From Thiocapsa rosea (GTDB lineage: Bacteria > Pseudomonadota > Gammaproteobacteria > Chromatiales > Chromatiaceae), in the NCBI RefSeq assembly GCF_003634315.1, contig NZ_RBXL01000001.1, positions 728,501 to 792,500 on the forward strand: a stretch of 64,000 bases of DNA, given 5' to 3'. Position numbers and translations under genes: made by a program. Positions 58,651 to 64,000 of the stretch are shown piece after piece. The notes under the pieces are model-generated. The model saw only the letters and a program-made list of their open reading frames with translations. It made no database searches and was not told the DNA's origin. The stretch's first letter is position 1. Every line of letters starts with the position of its first letter.

Positions 58651-58794
58651 CTACAGCCAGGGGCGCCACAGCCACGCCAGGATGTGCGCAACGATCACGA
58701 TTCCGAAGAACGTGGTCATGCTCTGCACGAAAATGCCGTGGAACTCTTTCGCTTCTTCTTCGGTCATGCCGGACATGCTGGTGTTTTCAGCCAT
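58651..58794 (-). CDS. pufB: LH1 antenna beta polypeptide, first copy
   Basis: The 47-residue product [20 protein letters not shown] continues with a helix containing [21 protein letters not shown] is eight bases upstream of the ATG. First gene of the puf operon. Confidence 0.96.
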   Translation of the reverse strand: MAENTSMSGMTEEEAKEFHGIFVQSMTTFFGIVIVAHILAWLWRPWL

Positions 58795-59149
58795 TGATCG
58801 ATCCTCCAGTAGGAGATGAACCTAAGTGACGCCGCACCGACCCCGTGCGGCGGGGGTTTCGTCGCGGACCAAAGGGCCGCGACGGAGAAGCTGCTCGAAA
58901 CGCCCGATCAGCCTCTCGACTCCATCGTCCCGAAACAAGGGACGTGCAACTCATGTCGAACGGAGCAAGCACTCCGCGCGACAGATTCCAACGGTCAGCG
59001 CTCGGCGAATGACCTCGCCCGTGGACCTCGACCTCCGAGGGAGTCTTGCGCGACGCAACCGGCGAGAAGCTCGGAACGTCGAATCGCGGATTGTTCAGGT
59101 CGGGTCTCACGGGTTCGGTACGAACGCTTTGCGGAGTGACTGGATTAGG

Positions 59150-59193
59150 TGTCAGTCTAGCTTGACTGACGTAGATGTCAATCTACATTTACA
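59150..59193. promoter_or_regulatory. tandem PpsR/CrtJ-like sites upstream of puf
   Basis: TGTCAATCTACATTTACA (59176-59193) is a perfect TGT-N12-ACA palindrome. TGTCAGTCTAGCTTGACT (59150-59167) matches except for the last base. The two are spaced 26 bases start to start, and the distal one overlaps the minus-strand TTGACA. PpsR/CrtJ represses photosynthesis genes under oxygen, and tandem sites are typical for it. The repressor gene is not in the window. Confidence 0.6.
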
Positions 59194-59438
59194 CCTCTTT
59201 TACGCCGCAGCTGCGCTCGGACAATCAGCAGGGGACACGCCGGCCACGAATGCAGGGTGAGCGTGAAGAAACGGCTGGGAAAACAGGCGCGGAAGACGTG
59301 GCGGCGAGACTTTCGAGCCGGCGCAAACGGCAGACTGAAGAAGAACGCGGCAACGGGGGAAGTAAACGAGGGGTCGCCGGCCGACCCGACAAGAGCTGAA
59401 TCCGGGCGACGCACCGCCCCGCCCGTTTCCCCACGGGC

Positions 59439-59605
59439 TAAAGCGCGGCCAGAGCGACATGCGTCATTTTCATGTTGCGCTTGGCTTCGGAGATGCCCTC
59501 GATCTCGGTGAGACGCAGCTTATAATTTAATATATTTCAATACTTTAAACCACGCCGACTCCGACGGTCGTCGGAGCCCGCGCGGCCAAGCCAATCCAAC
59601 TTGCG
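59439..59605. repeat. decayed composite repeat (module C reversed + linker + module B reversed)
   Basis: Module C at 59439-59524 (TAAAGCGCGGCCAGAGCG ... GAGACGCAGCTTA), an AT-rich linker, and the start of module B at 59546 (TAAACCACGCCGACTCC), which fades by about 59605. Same order and spacing as at 47954-48143. Confidence 0.7.
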
Positions 59606-59625
59606 ACCAACAGGAGGGTCGGCCG

Positions 59626-61065
59626 CTAGACCGACCGCTGCGCCTCGACCACGCGATCGAGACTCACCCGCTCATCCCCTGCATTGCGCGAGGCGCGCTC
59701 CGCGGCATCGCGCAAGCGCTTGGCGGCGGAGATGCGCACCAACACGGGCTGGGAATCCACGATGCGGTCGAACGCCGCGAGGGCGTCTTCGTCCCAGGGC
59801 AGCTCGCGATGGAGTCGGGCCGGCGTGGCATCGACCTTGTCGAGATCCGTGCCGAGCGGAATGATGTTGAAGAGCGCGTCGAAGAGGGCGTTGCAGACCT
59901 CTTGGACGAGATAGGTCGCACCCGAATAGCCCATGAAGGGCGTTCCGGTATGTCGACGGATGACGGTACCGGGGAACGACGCCGGGATATAGGTCGCGCG
60001 GGCGCCGATCTCGGACAGATACATGCGCTCGTTGTAGCTGCCGAAGACGATCAGCGGTGTCCTTTTGTGCACCGCCTCGCGCACGGCATCGTTGTCCGGC
60101 TTCACGCCGGCCTTGCGCGAGAAGGCGAAATTGCAGGGCAGACCCAGCTCGTCTTCGAGGAAATGGCGTAGGCCGCGCGCATAGGTGTCGGTGGCCACGA
60201 CGCCGAAGCTGGCCGTGCCGAAGAAGTCCTGTGTCACCGACCGCCAAAGATCCCAAATGGGCTTGATCGTCGTGTGCTTTTCCTGCTCGATAAAGGGCTC
60301 GGGATCCAGCTCGAGCAGCTCGCCGAGGGTCCGCAGGAACTTGGTCGTGCTGTGCAGACCGATCGGGGCCTGGATAAAGGGTCGCTCGAGCGCCTCGCAG
60401 AGGCTGCGACCGAACTCGCGGTACATGCAGATGTTGACCTCTGCATTCACCAGCTCGGGGACCCGATCCAGATGGCTCCCCAGCGGAAAGACCTGATTGA
60501 CCGTCGCCCCGATCCCTTCCACCAGACGCCTGATCTCGGCGAGATCCGACGGGGTGTTGAAGGTCCCGTACATGGGTCCGATGATGTTCACGCGCGGGGA
60601 CTCGCCCGGCTTGCGCGGCTTGGCCTTGGGCATCCCGCCCTTCTTCAGGCCGTACTGACTCCACAGCCAGTACATGGCGCGATTCGCGCTCTGCCACTGA
60701 TCCTCGTCGATGGTGCGCGGCAGGAAACGATGGATGTTGGTCCCTTCGGGCGTGACACCGCCGCCGATCATCTCGGCGATCGAGCCGGTGACCACCACGG
60801 CGGGACGCTTGGGATCCAGGGTGGCATAGGCGCGACGCATCGCCTCCTCGGTCCCCTTCTGGCCCAGCTCCTCCTCGCCCAGACCGGTGACGACCACCGG
60901 CAGCTCGTGCGGCGGCAACCCGTCCGTATAGTGCAGGACGGCGGTCACCGGGAGGTTCTCGCAGCCGACCGGCCCGTCGATGATGACCTGCAGGCCCTTG
61001 ATGGCCGCGAAGACGTAGACGGAGCCCCAGTAACCGCCGGCGCGGTCGAGGTCGTTGATCAACAT
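59626..61065 (-). CDS. bchZ: chlorophyllide a reductase subunit Z
   Basis: With BchY forms the catalytic NifDK-like component that reduces ring B of chlorophyllide a. The 479-residue product starts [20 protein letters not shown], followed by [20 protein letters not shown] with cluster-binding cysteine and [14 protein letters not shown] used the ATG at 61065, which matches the family N-terminus; the frame is open further upstream inside bchY. It follows bchY by 25 bases. Confidence 0.96.
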   Translation of the reverse strand: MLINDLDRAGGYWGSVYVFAAIKGLQVIIDGPVGCENLPVTAVLHYTDGLPPHELPVVVTGLGEEELGQKGTEEAMRRAYATLDPKRPAVVVTGSIAEMIGGGVTPEGTNIHRFLPRTIDEDQWQSANRAMYWLWSQYGLKKGGMPKAKPRKPGESPRVNIIGPMYGTFNTPSDLAEIRRLVEGIGATVNQVFPLGSHLDRVPELVNAEVNICMYREFGRSLCEALERPFIQAPIGLHSTTKFLRTLGELLELDPEPFIEQEKHTTIKPIWDLWRSVTQDFFGTASFGVVATDTYARGLRHFLEDELGLPCNFAFSRKAGVKPDNDAVREAVHKRTPLIVFGSYNERMYLSEIGARATYIPASFPGTVIRRHTGTPFMGYSGATYLVQEVCNALFDALFNIIPLGTDLDKVDATPARLHRELPWDEDALAAFDRIVDSQPVLVRISAAKRLRDAAERASRNAGDERVSLDRVVEAQRSV

Positions 61066-61090
61066 GGGTAAAACGTCCTCGTGACCGGAC

Positions 61091-62587
61091 TCAAAGTGGC
61101 TTGACGACTGGGGAGGGGGCGGGCACGGCGACCGACACGGGCGGCTGATCCCAGATCCCGCAGGTCTCGCCCGCACCCACGCCCTCGAAGAAGCCGCGCA
61201 TGGCGGTGAAGCGATGCCGATTGGCCAGCGCCGTATTGATGACCTGCGCCAGAGAACCGGCACCCGCGGGCCCCATCAGCGGACGCGCCGAGATGAGATT
61301 CGTGAAATAGAGCGCCGGGATGCTCATCTCCTTGGCCGCCTGCACGACCGGCGTGGTCCCGATCGCGAGATCAGGCTCCAGCGCCTTCACGGCCGCGATG
61401 TCCTGCTCCAGCGACGCACGGAACGCAACCGGCACCCCGCGCGACTCCAGCCAGGCGAGGTCCGCTTCGGACCAGGGGGTGCGTCCGCAGGCGGTGCCGA
61501 CATAGGGGACGTCCGCACCGGACTCGATCAGCAGACGCGCGACCAGCAGCTCGGACCCCTCGTAGCCGGAGACCGTCACCCGGCCCTTGATCGGACTGCC
61601 CGACAGGGCACCGGCGATGGCCGGCAAGATCTTGTTCTTGGCCAGATCGACCTTGGCCTGAGCGATCCCGCAGGCCGCTCCGATCGCGTCGAGCCAGCTC
61701 GCGGTGCCTTCGCACCCGACCGGAGCCGAGCCGACGACGGGGCGACCCGCCAGGCCAAATTCGCGCGCGCTCGCGGTGTATTGCGGATGGATGGCCGCAG
61801 CGACGCGACAGTCGAGCGCCCCGTACAGCTCGCGCCATTCGCGGGTCGGCACGACCGGGCCCGGGGCCAGTCCCATCGGCTCGAGCATCATCCCGATGCC
61901 GACCGGATCGGCCGGGAACATTTCGCCGAGCAGGGTCACGGTCGGCCGTTCGCTGCGCCCCCCGCGCGGTGCCTGCACCGGACCTTGCTCGGCCTCCGTG
62001 CGCGCATACTGCAGCATGGCTCCGGCGAGCACGTCCTTCGCCTCGGCATGGGTGGGCACCCCGAATCCGGGTACGTCGATCCCGAGGATGCGCACGCCGT
62101 TGAGCTCTTTGGGCAAGAGACGCAGCGGCACGCCCGAGGCGGTCGGCACGCAGAGGTTGATCACCACGATGGTGTCGTAATGATCCGGATCGGCGAGCTT
62201 GAGCACCGCCTCGCGCACGTCCTCGAAGAGTGCGCCCGAGACCAGCGATTCCGAGTCGAAGGGTACATAGCCGACCGAGCGGCGCGCACCGTAGAAGTGC
62301 GAGGTGAAGGTCAGGCCGTAGACACAACAGCCCGAGCCGGCGAGCACCATGGCCGTGCGCCGCATGCGCAACCCGACGCGCAAGGCGCCGAACGCGGGAC
62401 ACATGGTCTGGGGTTGATCGTGCGGGCCCTTCGGATAGTCCTCGGCATAGCGCTTCAGCAGCTCGCGGTTTCCCGACGCAACCGCGGCGGCGTGCAAGGT
62501 CTCGGCGCCGCCGTGACAACCGCCCCCCTCTCCCGCGTCGACCGAGCGATCCACGATCGGCCCTTCGCGCTCGGATTGCTCAGACAT
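61091..62587 (-). CDS. bchY: chlorophyllide a reductase subunit Y
   Basis: A 498-residue NifD-like subunit. Cysteines for the shared iron-sulfur cluster appear in [26 protein letters not shown] and [12 protein letters not shown]. The C-terminal half includes [20 protein letters not shown] and [15 protein letters not shown]. The start overlaps the end of bchX by eight bases. Confidence 0.96.
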   Translation of the reverse strand: MSEQSEREGPIVDRSVDAGEGGGCHGGAETLHAAAVASGNRELLKRYAEDYPKGPHDQPQTMCPAFGALRVGLRMRRTAMVLAGSGCCVYGLTFTSHFYGARRSVGYVPFDSESLVSGALFEDVREAVLKLADPDHYDTIVVINLCVPTASGVPLRLLPKELNGVRILGIDVPGFGVPTHAEAKDVLAGAMLQYARTEAEQGPVQAPRGGRSERPTVTLLGEMFPADPVGIGMMLEPMGLAPGPVVPTREWRELYGALDCRVAAAIHPQYTASAREFGLAGRPVVGSAPVGCEGTASWLDAIGAACGIAQAKVDLAKNKILPAIAGALSGSPIKGRVTVSGYEGSELLVARLLIESGADVPYVGTACGRTPWSEADLAWLESRGVPVAFRASLEQDIAAVKALEPDLAIGTTPVVQAAKEMSIPALYFTNLISARPLMGPAGAGSLAQVINTALANRHRFTAMRGFFEGVGAGETCGIWDQPPVSVAVPAPSPVVKPL

Positions 62588-63578
62588 CGTCGTAGATCAC
62601 CTCGAGCGAGGGTTTCTTGAAGGTCTCGGCACTGCACATGTCCTCGGGCCGCGCCGGCTCGAGCACGACATGCCGGCCGACCACATCGCCCGTGAAGAGA
62701 CCCAGCAGGCCATCCTGATCCAGCGGTTTGGGATGGATCGGCGGCGCCAGGCCCACGTTGGTCGCCAGCTCTTCGAACAGCGGCCCCCAGCGATCGCCCG
62801 GTCGGCCAATAATTTCGTAATTGGCGCTCTTGCGCCGGATCTCCTCGTGTGCCGGGATGGTCGCCAGGATCGGGATCTCCACGGCCTTGGCAAAGGCTTG
62901 GGCCTCGCCGGTACCGTCGTCCTTGTTGATCACCATGCCCGCCACGCCGACGTTGCCGCCCAATCCGCGGAAATACTCGACCGCCGAGCAGACGTTGTTG
63001 GCGACGTAGAGTGATTGCAGGTCGTTCGAGCCGACCACGATCACCTTCTGACAGAGATCGCGCGCGATCGGCAGACCGAAGCCGCCGCAGACCACGTCGC
63101 CGAGGAAGTCGAGCAGGACATAGTCGAAATCCCACTCGTGGAAGCCCATCCCTTCGAGCAGCTCGAAGCCATGGATGATACCGCGACCGCCGCAGCCCCG
63201 ACCCACGTCGGGACCACCCAGCTCCATCGCGAAGACACCGTCGCGCTTGAAGCAGACGTCGCCGATGCTGACCTTGTCGCCGGCACGCTTCTTCTCGCCC
63301 GATGTTCCCAGGATGGTGGGACAGGCACGCCCGCCGAACAGCAGTGTGGTGGTGTCGCTCTTGGGATCGCAGCCGATCAGCAGGACCTTCTTGCCCTGCT
63401 GCGCCATCATGTAGGACAGATTGGCCAGCGTGAAGCTCTTGCCGATGCCGCCCTTCCCGTAGATCGCGATGATCTGGGTCTCCTTGATGGAGGGCGTGGC
63501 GATCGAGGGTGCGCCGACCGGATCCTTGGTCGATTGGCGCCCGGGCACCAATGCGGGACTCTTGACGGATACACTCAC
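62580..63578 (-). CDS. bchX: chlorophyllide a reductase iron protein subunit X
   Basis: A NifH-like ATPase that passes electrons to BchYZ. The 332 residues include the P-loop IAIYGKGGIGKSFTLANLSY, the switch region GCDPKSDTTTLLFGG, and the two cluster cysteines in DVGRGCGGRGII and LGDVVCGGFGLP. Start set at GTG 63578, which overlaps the bchC stop as GTGA and has GGAG ten bases upstream; the frame is open to 63749 inside bchC, but that part is not family-like. Confidence 0.95.
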   Translation of the reverse strand: MSVSVKSPALVPGRQSTKDPVGAPSIATPSIKETQIIAIYGKGGIGKSFTLANLSYMMAQQGKKVLLIGCDPKSDTTTLLFGGRACPTILGTSGEKKRAGDKVSIGDVCFKRDGVFAMELGGPDVGRGCGGRGIIHGFELLEGMGFHEWDFDYVLLDFLGDVVCGGFGLPIARDLCQKVIVVGSNDLQSLYVANNVCSAVEYFRGLGGNVGVAGMVINKDDGTGEAQAFAKAVEIPILATIPAHEEIRRKSANYEIIGRPGDRWGPLFEELATNVGLAPPIHPKPLDQDGLLGLFTGDVVGRHVVLEPARPEDMCSAETFKKPSLEVIYDDV

Positions 63579-64000
63579 GAGATCGATCTCCAATCCAGGA
63601 TCATTTTCAGACAGTTGGGGTCGCCGAACGCGGTGCGATAGGCCGCATCGGCACGGGTCGCGGGCTCGCGATGGGTGATGAGCCCGTCGAGCGACAGACG
63701 TCCCGAATCGAGGAGCTGTTTGACCGCGACGATATCCGGCGGACGCCATTCGGCAGCGACCTGGATGCGCGTCTCGCGCATGAAGGCCGGCGGGAACGAG
63801 AAGGACAGAGGTTGGCTGTAGAACCCGGCGAGGATGACCTCCCCGCCCGGCGCCATGCGTGCGATCAGGGTGTCGAGGATTCCCGAGTCGCCGCTGACGT
63901 CGCAGATGCGCCGATAGTCCGTGCGGTGGTCCTGATCCGGCGCGACGACCTGATAGCCATGACCTTCGGCGCCTTGCGCGCGCTCCGGGTTCGTCTCCCA
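63575..64000 (-). CDS. bchC: 3-hydroxyethyl bacteriochlorophyllide a dehydrogenase, C-terminal part
   Basis: The last 141 codons of a medium-chain dehydrogenase; the 5' part is beyond the window. The visible part has the Rossmann section and DVSGDSGILDTLIARMAPGG, then EVILAGFYSQPLSFSFPPAF and GLITHREPATRADAAYRTAF. The stop overlaps the bchX start, so it heads the bchCXYZ operon. It makes the acetyl group at C3 of bacteriochlorophyllide a. Confidence 0.9.
   Translation of the reverse strand, partial: WETNPERAQGAEGHGYQVVAPDQDHRTDYRRICDVSGDSGILDTLIARMAPGGEVILAGFYSQPLSFSFPPAFMRETRIQVAAEWRPPDIVAVKQLLDSGRLSLDGLITHREPATRADAAYRTAFGDPNCLKMILDWRSIS

Larger units (their letters stand above)
58795..59625. 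other. puf leader/promoter region, 830 bases without a gene
   Basis: The space between bchZ and pufB1. It holds two PpsR-type palindromes (59150-59193), a promoter-like TTGACA on the minus strand within the distal palindrome with TAGACT 16 bases on, and a decayed composite repeat (59439-59605). The remaining sequence contains small open frames without similarity to known genes. The long leader suggests that puf has its own promoter besides read-through from bchCXYZ. Confidence 0.6.

Overview
The window comes from a purple sulfur bacterium, most likely a member of the Chromatiaceae. The right end carries bchC-bchX-bchY-bchZ (bacteriochlorophyll a synthesis). It is followed on the same strand by a puf operon for the LH1 antenna, the L and M reaction-centre subunits and a four-haem PufC, with extra antenna genes after pufC as in this family. 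DNA is GC-rich and housekeeping genes look gammaproteobacterial.

Layout. 1-13.5 kb: housekeeping and transport genes (carA, trxC, cnoX, tilS-accA, a DUF3096 protein, a class I glutamine amidotransferase, an AttEFGH-like ABC operon, xseA). 13.6-17 kb: guaB and guaA. 17.2-19.7 kb: an AAA ATPase/TOPRIM-like gene pair that looks like an anti-phage cassette, then tadA and tRNA-Ser(CGA). 20-41.3 kb: an accessory, repeat-rich region with toxin-antitoxin pairs, a 1.5-kb tandem duplication, decaying REP-associated transposase (RAYT) elements and two identical 1,987-bp group II introns in opposite orientation. The second intron is split by another group II intron, which is itself split by an IS66-family element. 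Between the two 1,987-bp introns lies an eight-gene Mrp/Mbh-type cation-proton antiporter operon. 41.4-51.8 kb: mostly chromosomal genes (mtaB, murI, xthA, murU, a glutamate-cysteine-ligase-like gene, an aspartoacylase-like gene, lipA). 52-64 kb: the photosynthesis cluster, with idi, a RuBisCO-like protein and a YjbQ-family gene directly downstream of puf.

Two things stand out. First, intergenic spaces outside the accessory region carry a family of 84-86-bp modules ending in TAAACCGCG/CGCGGTTTA. They are often paired across an AT-rich linker of about 22 bp, and three times their end supplies the stop codon of the neighbouring gene. Second, the yjbQ-rlp-idi arrangement couples a form IV RuBisCO-like protein to isoprenoid isomerisation next to genes that need isoprenoids (bacteriochlorophyll tail, carotenoids).

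How the genes work together: BchXYZ and BchC convert chlorophyllide towards bacteriochlorophyllide a. PufL, M and C form the reaction centre and its bound cytochrome, and PufB/PufA form the surrounding LH1 ring. Two tandem PpsR/CrtJ-like palindromes upstream of pufB1 suggest redox or oxygen repression. All family assignments are by eye from the translated sequences; no database search was possible.
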